From Gerris lacustris (Eukaryota; Arthropoda; Insecta; Hemiptera; Gerridae), in assembly GCA_951217055.1 (NCBI GenBank), contig OX578277.1, forward strand, positions 60,756,173 through 60,820,172: 64,000 bases of DNA. The letters run 5' to 3'. Positions 22,112-32,829 of the stretch are shown here, in pieces; position 1 is the first letter of the stretch, and each line of letters starts with the position of its first letter. Under the pieces are notes generated by a model, which had not been told where the DNA came from, did not search any database, and saw nothing but the letters and a program-made list of their open reading frames with translations. Both the position numbers and the translations under genes were made by a program.

Positions 22112-24996
22112 CACTGAAAAAAATGTATACTGATGACAATCCTTATAGCGTTGTCACAAGTAATAATTATGGTTATTTGTGAACCAAGAATTGTAGAGTC
22201 CCGATAAGAATATGGTTATACTTGTTAGACTTTTTGTTGTCACAAGTATTATAGAGTTGTTATAAGTTATTTTTTTTTTCTTACTATAAGCATAAAATTT
22301 AAGTATTCTTACCTTTAACAACTGTTATGGTTGTTAGAAAGGCCTAATTGAACTTGTGACAAGGATAACTTTTCTTGTGCATATACAACTTATAGTTGTT
22401 ATTCACTTCAAATATACTTTACTGGGGTTGACATTACACTAAATTAAGATTGCCGCTGGACTTGTTCTTCTTCAACCAAGAATTATCTTTACTCTGCTTA
22501 AGCAAATTTGTTACTGAATGAAGTGTAACATAGAATTGAATTGAACCCTTATTATTGTCGATACTAGTATAGGGTGCTACTGTTATAAATCTTAAATTCT
22601 TCTTCCTAGCTTAAGTTATACTTGTAGGAACCATTTTATTGTTTCCTCATGCCACAGTTGTACTTCCCCAACCTATCTTCATGTTTCCAGGAAATCTAAT
22701 GGAGTTGTTGGAGGATTAAGGTAAGTTCCCTAGGAGAATACGGTAAATATTTGTATATTTGTACTTGCCTTTATTACACTTAAAGTAGTATTTGCATACA
22801 CTTCATTGCATACCTCTACAGCAGGTAATATCATAGGTTCACTATAGGAAACCTTGAGATTGCTTATTGAGCAATCTAATTTCACACAAGCCATCCCATG
22901 CATGTAGACAAAAAAGAAGACAGTGTGAAATTAGAATCCTCAACATTTAGTAATTCCATTGGAGCAATATCAAAATTTACTACAGACCCAGAACATTTCC
23001 TCTTGAAGAAATGATCATGATAAAGATGCAAAGACCACTTGGCATGTGTAATAATGTTGGTACAAGTTAAAATTCTAATCTGTATTCTCTGAGAGAACTT
23101 TTTTTTCTTTAAAAAAAAGTAAAGTGTAATTGAATTTAAAAAAAGCTTATATTATTTTATTTAATGATACAAAAAAAACAATTTAAGTAAATAAAACAAA
23201 TCATAAACCAAAAAAAAAAATATTACAATGGTTAAAAATGTTTTATAGAGTAGGATAAAAAGATTGAGTAAAATTTATTTATTTATTAAAACAATTTAAA
23301 ATTTTTACAATAAACAGGTAAAACAAATAAGTAATTTAGTAAAAAGTAATGAGTAAAAATATGAGTAATTTAGTTTAGAGTAAATAATAAGTAAAACAAA
23401 GTAAAAATACAATAAATTAAAATAGCAATGTTTTAAAAAAAATAAAAATGATAAAAAGAAAAGTTAACTACTTTTTTTTAAAAAAAAATAGTATATATTC
23501 ATTTTTTATAAAAAAAACAATTATGTACTCACTTACTTTTTTATATGTATGTACTTTTATATGTCACAAAGTGAAATTTAATAAGAAAATAATATATTTC
23601 TTTCAAAGCTATTATTTATAAACATATTTACAAACAACTCAAAGAAAAGCTATCATCAGTGAAGTGGGGGTTAAAATAGAAACACAATTAAATTTATTAA
23701 AAACTGTAAGGGACTTTCCATTTACCATTACTAGCTTATATTACATGGAGACATATCACTAACTTCACAATGATTAATAATTAATAAAATTTACTTTTCA
23801 TGAAAAGAAGGTGTAAAAGATAGGTAGTTTCGAGCCGGTACCTCGTTTTGAACTGAACTGAAGTTCCCACGTCTTTAAAGCGTGGATGTATTAGGGTTCC
23901 CCCCACTCCTCCTGAATTTTGTCGCTGTAGCAAACCTAATATTCTTGTCACTACACTAAATAACGTTTGTAGAACGAATACTGGTTCATTTTATTCTTAT
24001 CACAAAAATAAATTATTCTGGAAACAGTAATAAAATTAAGGTTGGGTTCTCCCATTTTATACTTGACATCAAGTATAACTTAACTTGTTTCAAGACTAAC
24101 AATATGTTTGTTAATTCCACCAGTCAAAATTTCATGCCTATACAAATTAAACTATTTCTTCTTGTCAAATATATTTGTAAGGCTGTACCGAAAATCTCAA
24201 CAACATGATGATATTTCAGGAACTAATTAAGATATTATATGGTACACCATAAATAACTACATAAAAACGAATAGCAACATAAAAATAAGAACATACTTAC
24301 CTAATATATATTGGGTGTCCTAAGTATATATAAAGATGAAATTCACCACCAATTATATTGATCGCACAAGTAGACATTTTCACTTCCAAATTATAAACAA
24401 TAGTAACGAAAGAATAGTAAGCACTTCATTTATATATGATCATGATCGTATATGTATTATGTTATATCTGCCTCCAACTCCCAGCTGACGGCTTATAGCT
24501 AAGCTTTTTGTTGTTTTTATAATTTATTTTTTTATTATTTAGAAATCGTTACAATAAACAACCAATATTATTATTATTATTCTATTACTCATACTTTATT
24601 TCGATTACAGCATTTAGCCAAATACTGCTAACAAGTACAAGTGCCGGTCTGATTTTTATACTGACAACAACACGAACTAATATTTTATAAAACTATTACT
24701 TCTTGCCATAAGTTTAGCTTAGTTTTGTATCGAGTATAACTATCAAGTTGATTTTAATACTATTAACAACCATAGCTAATATTACTTCAAACAATTACCT
24801 ATTAGGACAAGTTTAATTTTATTTTTGAAACAAGTATAACTGCTTTCTAATACCAAGAATAGGCTTATTTTTTTAACAAGCATTATTTCTTGCTGCAAGA
24901 ACAAATTCATTATCACAACTATTATAACGACTGCCGCAAGAATAGACGAAACAAGCATAGCTTAAACTTGTAAAAATAATACTATTTTTTTCAGTG
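22112..24996. mobile_element. CACTG-ended transposon, 2885 bp, TA target duplication
   Basis: The left end CACTGAAAAAAATG and the right end ATTTTTTTCAGTG are inverse over 13 bp. The insertion splits a sequence whose unbroken form survives at 15960-15966, which shows exactly 2885 bp inserted with TA duplicated (22110-22111 and 24997-24998). Both subterminal regions are rich in short words of the type ACAAGTATAACT in both orientations (near 22218, 22617, 24070, 24735, 24832). Terminal CAC, a short TIR, dense subterminal repeats and a 2-bp duplication suggest the CMC group (CACTA/Mirage/Chapaev); Tc1/mariner is the alternative because of the TA site. No transposase remains. Confidence 0.85.
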
Positions 24997-25100
24997 TACG
25001 AAATTACGTTTTCACTCCAATAATTCCCACTTTGATTAATATTTATAAAGATATTATTGTTCATAAGAATTATTTTCAAATTGGTTAAGATTTTATTAAG
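24997..25100 (-). repeat. Long inverted duplication, right arm, part 2
   Basis: Inverse of about 15880-15962 (TACGAAATTACGTTTTC, ATTAATATTTATAAAGATAT, TTCATAAGAATTATTTTC). Similarity fades beyond ~25090. Confidence 0.8.
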
Positions 25101-25496
25101 GTTCTTCCTGTAATGAAATATGAATTTTGAGGAAGCTAGAGAGAAACATCTTTTGATGCTTGGAGAATTCAATCAAATACTTACTTGATATGCCTGAGGA
25201 GGCGGCAATATTAAACATAGTCGTATATAATATTTGGAAATTTCAGTGTTTTTTTAGCGACGAAAAACAAATTATGAATATCTTCAATTTAATATTTATT
25301 TCTAAATAATGTTTGTAAATATACAGTTCTAACGTCCTTTTGAAGACCATCTTTTGCTCTTTTTTTAAATTCATTTAAATTATTTAAAAGGTGACGAAGA
25401 AGAAGAAAATATTTGAACTAGATCTTATGAAATTTAGTGATATTTAAACTAAAATGTATCAATTAAACATATATTCATATTGAAACTCACTTTTAG
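25101..25496. other. AT-rich spacer
   Basis: No coding region or known repeat seen. A GAAGAAGAAG stretch occurs near 25397. Confidence 0.4.
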
Positions 25497-25857
25497 TGAT
25501 TTTGCTTCCGAGCTTAAGAAGCTATGAGATATTTCTGAATAACGAATTTATTGATGCCTCCGATTTCAGAACTTCCAAGACAGAAATCCGTTTTAGACAT
25601 CAGGAAACATTGTCTGTGTGCCATTCAATTTTTGCGAAACCATCATTTGATTCCGATCTTAATGAAATTTGGATGGTAGGACATAATTAGACTATTGTTG
25701 GTCCCAAATAAGTTTCGCCCTTCTCCGCCTATTTTTTCTCTTTCACATGAGCACAAGCATACACTTATTTACACCTATGTGTATCTTCAAAAGCAGTCAT
25801 CGGATAGTTCCGTATTAATTTCAACCCTCCTCTCGTATTAAATATTGCTAAATTTAT
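25497..25857 (+). repeat. Repeat family F1, 3'-truncated copy
   Basis: Begins TGATTTTGCTTCCGAGCTTA and keeps ACATCAGGAAACATTGTCTG and AATTTGGATGGTAGGACATA. It breaks off where the palindrome starts at 25858. Confidence 0.75.
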
Positions 25858-26270
25858 AACAATTCTTCATACTTATTGGGCTTTTAGGGATGATCATTAA
25901 AAAAACATTTCTATTTTTTTAAAAACAATATACTTGGTGCGAATTTTCGCCCATACCTGGGCATCATCAGGCCTTTATCTGAGTAATTTGTTGCATTTCA
26001 TTGATCTATATGTATACATCCAAAGGTGAGTAACATTCTCTGACCAACATTGAACTGTTACTCAGAGTAACAGTTCAATGTTGGTCAGAGAATGTTACTC
26101 ACCTTTGGATGTATACATATAGATCAATGAAATGCAACAAATTACTCAGATAAAGGCCTGATGATGCCCAGGTATGGGCGAAAATTCGCACCAAGTATAT
26201 TGTTTTTAAAAAAGTAGAAATGTTTTTTTAATGATCATCCCTAAAAGCCCAATAAGTATGAAGAATTGTT
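25858..26270. repeat. Near-perfect 413-bp palindrome
   Basis: Two 206-nt arms mirror around a single A at 26064 (core GTTACTC-A-GAGTAAC). By eye the arms differ at one position, in the T/A-run near 25914. The outer tips are AACAATTCTTCATAC/GTATGAAGAATTGTT. Each arm holds a TGATGATGCCC...GGGCGAAA motif that points away from the centre. Near-identity of arms implies recent formation or ongoing conversion. Such a sequence can extrude as a cruciform. Confidence 0.95.
26158..26183 (+). other. Hammerhead-like motif in palindrome arm
   Basis: CTGATGA-T-GCCC-AGGTAT-GGGC-GAAA. It resembles the hammerhead core but has one extra T before stem II, and the other stems are not convincing. The mirror copy lies at 25970-25945 on the minus strand. 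It may be a degenerate or divergent ribozyme, or an unrelated hairpin common to these elements. Confidence 0.4.
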
Positions 26271-26284
26271 AGAAAATTAAGGGA

Positions 26285-26500
26285 TAAACTGAAGAATAAT
26301 CAAGCTAAATTTATACTTATATTGGTGAAAAATACGTGTGGTGTCGCGGGACACCCGGTAGGAACGAAGTTCCATACATTTTTCCTTAAATATAAATTTT
26401 AAAATCACACTGCTAAGTACGTTACATTGCTAACTACTTATACATGGCGGAGTTAGAAAAGAGATAAAATTAAAAGTAACTATCTGTTTGTTCCTGGCAG
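26285..26500 (-). repeat. Dispersed repeat H (GTGTCGCGGGACACC family), intact copy
   Basis: Read on the minus strand it has TTTCTAACTCCGCCATG, TATAAGTAGTTAGCAATG, GTGTGATTTTAAAATTTATA, GGAACTTCGTTCCTACCGGG and CGCGACACCACACGTATTTT. The two halves recur at about 39260-39339 and 43144-43215, separated by a 3.8-kb insertion, so this copy serves as the empty-site reference. Confidence 0.7.
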
Positions 26501-26880
26501 AGTTAAGGCAAAATTAAAAGAAAATCATTATTTGTATCATAAAAGCAAGCGTCTTACTATAAATATATATTAAATATAAGAAAAAAGTTGATCATGATCA
26601 GTTTATAGTTAAAGAGGATGTTTGTTAAAGGAGTTTGGATTGAAATAGGACTGATTTCTACCTACCCGGCCAATTAATTTAAAATATTATAAAATATATC
26701 TCTTCCCTACTCTACAGCTTCTGCTTGTATCAGGGTGAAATTTTACATGATTATATTTTATTTATTTACAAACCAGTGACATTTTTGACATATATAACAA
26801 AAATAATCAAAACAAGTCAAGTAACAGGCCTGGGCATTGGTAAAATGAACATGTGTACCAAATTTTATCTAACTCGGTGA
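26501..26880. other. Unassigned spacer
   Basis: AT-rich and without an ORF. Near 26830-26900, GGTAAAATGAACATGTGTAC and TTTTACTCAAGTTATCGTCA resemble part of family G1 (36370-36435). Confidence 0.4.
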
Positions 26881-26884
26881 GCTT

Positions 26885-27595
26885 TTACTCAAGTTATCGT
26901 CATCTGTAGATTTCGTGACGGAATTTTCGTGACGGTGATTTTGGTCGTTTTTTTCGGATTCACATAAGCAACTTCGTTCCAAAAAAAAAAAATCGGTCCG
27001 AGACAACTCAGACAAACTTTCTCATATATGAGTTTATAATTACTTAGCCCAGTGTTTCCATTTATTAGTTTTCAAATGTACATTTAAAGATTATTGAACA
27101 TTTCATCAAAATTTATCATAAAAATAACTTCTCCTGGTCGGGGAATCGAACCCGGGCTCTCTCCGTCCGCGTTTTAAGCTAATATCTCAGGAACTAGATT
27201 TTTCCCGGGAAAACGGCTTATATCGTTGGATTCGTATTCAAATGGACTACATTTTAGAATTTTTTAATCAAAATCGTCGGAACCGTTTTCGAGAAATAAT
27301 TTTTTTTCATGTTTTTTCAGTGTTTTTGGGGGGTAGCGCCCCCAAATTTAGAGCTAAAATTCATTTCTCGATTTCGCCTCGGGGTATGATTTTTCTGAAC
27401 ATGTATGCCAAATTTCGTCAAAATCGGCCCAGTAGTTTGGGCTCCAGGCGTCTGCACAGACGACAGACGACAGACAGACATTTTTTAAAAACCACTTTTT
27501 TGGACTCAGGGGACCTCAAAACGTGTAAATCCATCAAAATCTCAAAATCGAATTTTCGCGCCATCATAATACTTTCTCTTTATATGAGAAAGTAA
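26885..27595 (-). repeat. Dispersed repeat family R700, copy 2 (best preserved)
   Basis: Inverse of copy 1 at 220-770. On the plus strand the order is AACTTCGTTCC..., TCATATATGAG, a tRNA-like segment (27130-27160), GCGTTTTAAGCTAATATCTC, TTCCCGGGAAAACGGC, a GTAGCGCCCCCAAATTTAG block, ACATGTATGCCAAATTTCG, GGACTCAGGGGACCTCAAAA and TTCTCTTTATATGAGAAAGT. A 117-codon plus-strand frame overlaps it but is not supported by the other copies. Confidence 0.75.
27130..27160 (-). other. tRNA-derived segment with Pol III B box
   Basis: The minus strand reads GAGAGCCCGGGTTCGATTCC followed by CCGACCAGGAG. GGTTCGATTCC is an exact B-box consensus and lies in a 5-bp-stem/7-nt-loop T-arm context followed by an acceptor-like CCAGGAG. 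No matching 5' half of a tRNA is present, so it is a tRNA relic inside R700, not a tRNA gene. Confidence 0.65.
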
Positions 27596-27689
27596 AAAAA
27601 AAATGACATTTAAAAAGAAAGAGGGAAACAATTAAATAAATTAATCAATATTAGGGTGTAAAAGAGTAATATCAAAAATTCGTAATAGA

Positions 27690-27900
27690 ATACATGGTAG
27701 CAAAGTTTTTAAATTTTTGGTAGTTTTCATACTACGGAAAGTTTAAATTTTAATTTAAATCTAATTATAATTATTATTTACTACGGGAAACAGACAGTGA
27801 AAAATACACTCCAGCGCCGGGATCCCGCTGGTACAGCTGGAGTGAACTTTTCACTGTCTGTTTCCCGTAGTAAATAATAATAATAATTTTTTTTATTAAA
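27690..27900. repeat. SINE tail foldback
   Basis: The minus-strand tail of the SINE seen at 44 kb (TTGGTAGTTTTCATACTACG, then CTACGGGAAACAGACAGTG and ACACTCCAGCGCCGGGAT) runs into its own inverse. Arms 27770-27815 and 27836-27881 pair over ~46 nt with two mismatches around a ~20-nt spacer containing GATCCCGCTGGTACA. The result is a strong hairpin built from two 3' SINE ends. Confidence 0.85.
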
Positions 27901-28428
27901 TCATTAACTCGTAGATATATAATTTTAGTTTCATGTAAAAATTAGTTTGAATTATAATTTTAACATTTTTTTTTTTTAAGTTTTTTGTAAACGCTATTTT
28001 CTATTATCAGGACGGGTACGGGTAAACAATTAATTACAAAGATACTGTATGAGTAAACAAATTAACGTTTTTTCTGTGGTAATCAGTTGTTTAAAAGTTT
28101 AGTGCTATCACATCCTTTGGCTCTCTTTATTATATACTTCCTATATGAGAAAGTAAAAACAAGTCCTACCTTATGATTTGAGACATGTCTCATGAATAAT
28201 CTGTTTGACACTATTCTTACTTAACTTTTTCCCCATTCCTTTATAGCTTCATCCAGTAAAATTAAATTTAAATTTCACTATTGATACTTTGAAAAATTTC
28301 ACACAAGAAAGTAGTCTGCCAACTGGTGTAACACGTAGCTTCCACGCGACCTATTATTTGACGAATACAATATGAGATTAAATCTGTTTCGATTCCCGGT
28401 GGAGTCACACTTATTTTTTAGCAGTATA
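27901..28428. other. AT-rich spacer with F1 tail
   Basis: Mostly unassigned. Minus-strand F1 tail at about 28314-28380 (AGTCTGCCAACTGGTGTAAC, then ACGTAGCTTCCACGCGACC). Confidence 0.45.
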
Positions 28429-29259
28429 AGGTTTGTTCCAACCACACTTTAAACTAGTTTTAAACTGTCCGACGCATGCGCATTAGGAACAGGGCGTTCC
28501 AACGAAGCCTAAACTCAAACTCTGACTGTTGGTCGGTTGTTCCAACTAGGCTCTGATTGAATCAAGTATTGGTTTCGAACCAGTCAGAGTGTCAGAGCAG
28601 TCAGTGATCGGCGGAAGGGACTAGTAGTTTCGATTGGAGTTTGGATCTGGCGTGAACAGAAGCATAACCTTCCGCTTCAGTGTTTTGGTTTTGCTCGCCT
28701 ATTATTCCCCTTTCTCTTAACATATAGGTATGTCTTTGCGATTCAACTCTTCTTACTTATGCGATGATGAATTTTTGTGCATATAATGACATTTTCTAGT
28801 TATTTCTGAAAAAAAGAAAAAAAAATTGGACCTATTTTCCAAGGACTTTTGATCCTAATTCCATTTTCAAACAAATATCGAAAAGTTAATTAGCATTAGA
28901 AAATTAAATTTTAGTGGTGTGGCCCCCCCTTGTTGTGCGAGCCCTTAGGCGGCCCCTTGGCCTAAATCAGGCCTTGATTTAGGCGACTGGTACTTATCTT
29001 CATCAACTATTGACTCATCTATATCTTTAATATTTAATATGTATTTTTGATAGAGCATGAACGCAAAATCACATAAACGATCAACTCAACAAGTTGTTCT
29101 GATAACAGTGCTAAAACCTACTACATCAAACAGTTTGGTTCGAGTTCAGGAGCGTTCCAACAAAGCGAAATCACCAATCAATTCCCAACTAAGCAATGAT
29201 CGCATATGCGCATTACGTCGATCTCGGACTAATTCGAAACTGGTGGTTGGAACAAACCT
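28429..29259. mobile_element. DNA transposon with AGGTTTGTTCCAACCA ends, 831 bp
   Basis: AGGTTTGTTCCAACCA at the left and TGGTTGGAACAAACCT at the right are perfect inverses of 16 bp, with weaker similarity beyond. The word GCGTTCCAAC-AA(G) recurs internally near both ends. GCCTAAATCA/TGATTTAGGC forms a 10-bp hairpin near 28961-28985. The target duplication is not clear (ATA-rich flanks). No transposase is visible, so the element is non-autonomous and the superfamily is unassigned. Confidence 0.75.
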
Positions 29260-30045
29260 AATATATTTGCTCACACTGTTGAAATTACGAAGGGACCATA
29301 TTTGGACTACTTTCGACGAACCATCCGAATTTCTTTAAAATTGTAAGAGAATGTTTTTAGGGAACAGTGGTTCGCAAAAATGTTGAACCACAGGCATTCA
29401 CAAGACCAAAAATGTTCCCTAATGGCTAAAAGGATTTTTTTTTCAATTCAAAGACATAAATAAGTTCATTCTTCAAAATGACCATAATGCTTTCGTTACC
29501 TTCGTAAAGTCAGAAAAAATGAATAGATCGTTTAACCAAAAGAAGGATTTTTGTGCGTTCTTGAAAATAAAATTATGGTAATGTGATTTTAAAGTGAAAA
29601 TACTCGTAGATGTTAAATATTTATTTTACATGGATTAACTTAGTTCATTGGATTTTTTATAGTTATCATTATTATAAAATTGTCTTCATATACTGATTAA
29701 AAACCAGTAACTTGCTTGAGTCCCTATTTTATTCCCCTCGTTAAGTTGATGAAGTTTTAAAAGTCATTGAATTTATTTATTCCGCTTAAGAGATTGGGGT
29801 CTACTTAAGGGAATCTGGATATCTAAGCGGAAATAATAAATTATTCAGGAGATATTTGATTTATTTTCTCTTAGTGTACGAATACATTGCAAGGAAATGG
29901 TAATAGGTCAAAAAACTAAATTTAACTGATTGATGAATGATAAAAATAAACATAAGGTCTAAACCTTTAAGTGGAGCAAGGGTATGAAGAGTGGACACAT
30001 TTAAATCATAAACTTACATTATTTGTCATTGATTTTTAATGATAC
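29260..30045. other. Spacer with decayed F1 fragment
   Basis: Minus-strand F1 words occur between about 29345 and 29530 (AAAAATGTTCCCTAATGGCT, then GCTTTCGTTACCTTCG). The rest is unassigned. Confidence 0.45.
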
Positions 30046-30053
30046 ATCTAAAG

Positions 30054-31062
30054 CAGTGATTCCCAACCTGTGGTCCGCGAGACTGTTCCTGGTGGTCCGC
30101 GGAAAGAGTGAGAAAACAGCCAAGAAACAAATTAATTAAATGTCGAGTCAAATATCTACAGCTAATAGAATTAAATTTCGAATAAAATAAGACAAGGCTA
30201 CTCTGAGGTATAAATCCAATAAGGCGTCACAGATTATCGGGAATCAAGAGGTGGTGTTACCAGCAAGTTTCTTCTATCTAATTTCATTAACCTTTAAAAA
30301 CAAGAACAACTGATCGACATTGCAGTTGATACTGATCTTAAGCTAGTAAAATCACAGTATAAAAATATATCCGAATTTTGGGTGCCACTATTTCATGAAT
30401 ATCATCAATTGAGTGTAAAAGCAATGAAATTTATCCTGCCCTTCCACTCTATACATATTTTTGTGAAGCTACTTTATCTAACCTCAGTCTTATCAAGAAT
30501 AAGCCAAGAAACTGATTAACTAATTTGAATGCTCCAATGAGAATGGCATTGACTATACTTTTAAGCCAAATATTGACAAGTTGTGCAATGGCATGCAGGA
30601 TCAAGGTTAGCCAATGATAATATAATTTTTAATTTTAGAACTTGTAAAATGACCCAAATGCATTTATGTATAACCAAAATATAATTTTTACTTAATAAAA
30701 TTCGCATACACATGAAATATAGTTTTTTTTTAACCGCCCTAGGTATTTGTGACACCTGGGGCTAGATCCATTCAAAAAGACAAATATTACTATTTACCTT
30801 ATCCGTTTGATTCTAATATTAATTATTGCGCTAATTATTAATCCTACAGTAATCTGTAATTGTAGAACTGACCCATGGAAAACATTTTATGAATAGATTA
30901 CAAGTTTAATTATTGCTAATGTGCTACATTCAACCATATGATAAAATATCACAAAATTAATAAATTAAATAATATTGAGGCGGGTAAGGGGTGGGCCAAG
31001 TGGGGGGGGGGGGGGGGGGGGGTGCTTGTGGTCTGCGGGTACAAAAAGGTTGGGAAACACTG
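30054..31062 (+). mobile_element. hAT transposon relic with perfect 8-bp TSD
   Basis: Left terminus CAGTGATTCCCAACCTGTGG and right terminus (inverse) CAGTGTTTCCCAACCTTTTT are typical hAT ends, with GGTCCGCGG/GGTCTGCGG blocks just inside. ATCTAAAG is perfectly duplicated at 30046-30053 and 31063-31070. At 1009 bp it is an internal-deletion derivative that still holds the end of the transposase (30462-30617). A run of ~18 G at 31004-31021 lies inside the right end. Confidence 0.93.
30420..30617 (+). pseudogene. hAT transposase C-terminal (dimerisation) domain, decayed
   Basis: One frame gives AMKFILPFHSIHIFV, and after a frame change the next reads CEATLSNLSLIKNKPRN, a stop, then LTNLNAPMRMALTILLSQIL and a final VSQ-stop. 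The series LPF...CE-x-x-x-S-x-L-x-x-IKNK-x-RN-x-L-x-NLNAPMRMAL is the hATC signature of ZBED/Buster-like hAT transposases. One frameshift and one internal stop show it is inactive. Confidence 0.85.
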
Positions 31063-31070
31063 ATCTAAAG

Positions 31071-31939
31071 AAATGCAATAAGAAAGGTTCCATTTCAAAA
31101 TAGTCTTTACACCTTTTACAAGGAATTGACTTACTAAAAGATAGAAAAGGAAATTAAGAATAGAGTAATCCCAACCAACAATTTGTTTAAAAGAAATAAG
31201 CCTAGTCTCGCGTAAAAAGTTTGTAAGATCGTAGGTAGCCAACTCGGGATTTTCTTTTTGAAACTAAAATAAGATATAGTTTTAATAAAAAGGTTTGTGC
31301 GCAGCCGAAAGAAATCGGAGAAATAACAAATTTTCGTTCCTTAGATAGCTTACCGTACATAATTTTGTTTTTAATTTGGAAACCAAGTCATGTCGATCTT
31401 AATAATCATCACAGGGCTTTCGTTACGTTCGTAATGCTCGGAAGCAAACCCTTGTTTCACATTTCAAAACAAAATGCAATTTCTATATATAAAAAATTTA
31501 GTTGCATACATTATATACTAAAGTATCTGTCATTATTTAAAAAAAATTTTCAAACGTAGTTTAAAAAAAAATTAAAATCAATTTTTTAAAAAAGCAAAAG
31601 TTTCTTCTTTTTCAGTACAGAGTGCAATGTTTGGATAACTTCAAAATGTTAAAGGTTGTAGGAAGGGGGGGGGGGGGGGTGATTATTATGTTTCAACTCC
31701 AGAAGAAGAAATAAATGTAAAAGAGTTGCTCTAAAAGCCTTCTGAGAGCACTTGAAAAAAATGCGGCTATATTCCCTTCATATCATTTTTGTTTTTTCAC
31801 GACTTTAGAAAGACATCCATGCTCGATTTATTCTTAACTTCGACAATATTAGGTAGTCGTAGTAAAAAAAGAGTTGAGATCAGCTGAAAAGACAAACGAG
31901 TCAAATACTAGAAGTATATGATTTTATAGTATTTGATAA
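31071..31939. other. Unassigned spacer with F1 tip
   Basis: Minus-strand F1 start at about 31400-31450 (CTTTCGTTACGTTCGTAATG, then CTCGGAAGC). A G-run lies at about 31666-31679. The phrase ATTTTCTTTTTGAAACTAAAAT at about 31250-31270 recurs near 33492. Otherwise nothing identified. Confidence 0.45.
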
Positions 31940-32560
31940 AAATAAATAATAATTTCAAGATAAAAAGAACTTTTTATATACTACGTTTTTAAATTTTCTG
32001 TTGAATCGTATGTGTAATGTTGATAATATAATTGTTATTATTATATAGCATATAATGTTAGTGAAAAAAAAATAGTTCCGAATTTATTTACTTCACATAT
32101 AAATGACAACCATCTAGAGAGCTGATCTTATGTAAAAGGACACATCTTTGTACAACGGATCTCCCTAACACCAAATCTAAACCTTGCCATCGATATATTT
32201 GAAATAATATAAATAATATAATCGATACTTCCTTGCTGTCTTCAATGTTTATCTATCACAAATTTGAGACCCGTCAAATTGAAGATTGCGTAAATATGGG
32301 ACATGGCAAAACAAATAAAATAACTTGCGGATTTTTTCCGAACTAACTTTCCATACAGTAAAATTTGCTGAAAACCAATTAAATTCTGCTGAAAGATGGC
32401 TAAAAGTATTAAAATAATGCATTGTCATCGTGTTCTGAGCTATGATAAAAGTTTCAAATGTCTAGCTATGCGGGAAGTTAGTTAGAAATCGATTGCCAGA
32501 TTTGTACCAGACAAGCAAACAAACAAGAAAGCAAGCTAATAAAAACGTAGTAAAAAGTCA
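31940..32560 (-). repeat. Dispersed repeat family G2, copy 2
   Basis: Inverse of 8850-9610: AATTTTCTGTTGAATCGTAT, ACTAACTTTCCATACAGTAA, AATGCATTGTCATCGTGTTC and TAATAAAAACGTAGTAAAAA. No ORF. Confidence 0.7.
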
Positions 32561-32735
32561 GCTAAAAACCAACAGTTATCTTGGTTTAGAAGAGTTATTC
32601 CTCTCTAATTAAATGATTTAAAGTTCCTCATTCATCCTTCATTGAACTTAACTTCTTTCAGATTAATGATAAATAGACAATTAACATTTTAATCACTATT
32701 TCTATTTGATTTTTGATTCACAAAGAAGAAAATTG

Positions 32736-32798
32736 CCTTAAGAAGCATAATTGTAACATCTAAATTCCAAGTGTACATTATATAATTTAAATTTTAAC

Positions 32799-32829
<31 letters not shown>

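Noticed and set aside
22128..22160. CTGATGA near the left end of the CACTG transposon as a hammerhead
   Set aside because: No paired stem II and no GAAA at the needed distance.
27242..27595. 117-codon plus-strand ORF
   Set aside because: It lies fully in repeat R700. The other copies at 220, 51330 and 60871 do not keep the frame.
28905..28985. GC-rich patch as an rRNA or gene fragment
   Set aside because: It is a short hairpin-containing interior of the AGGTTTG-ended transposon and matches no rRNA core I recognise.
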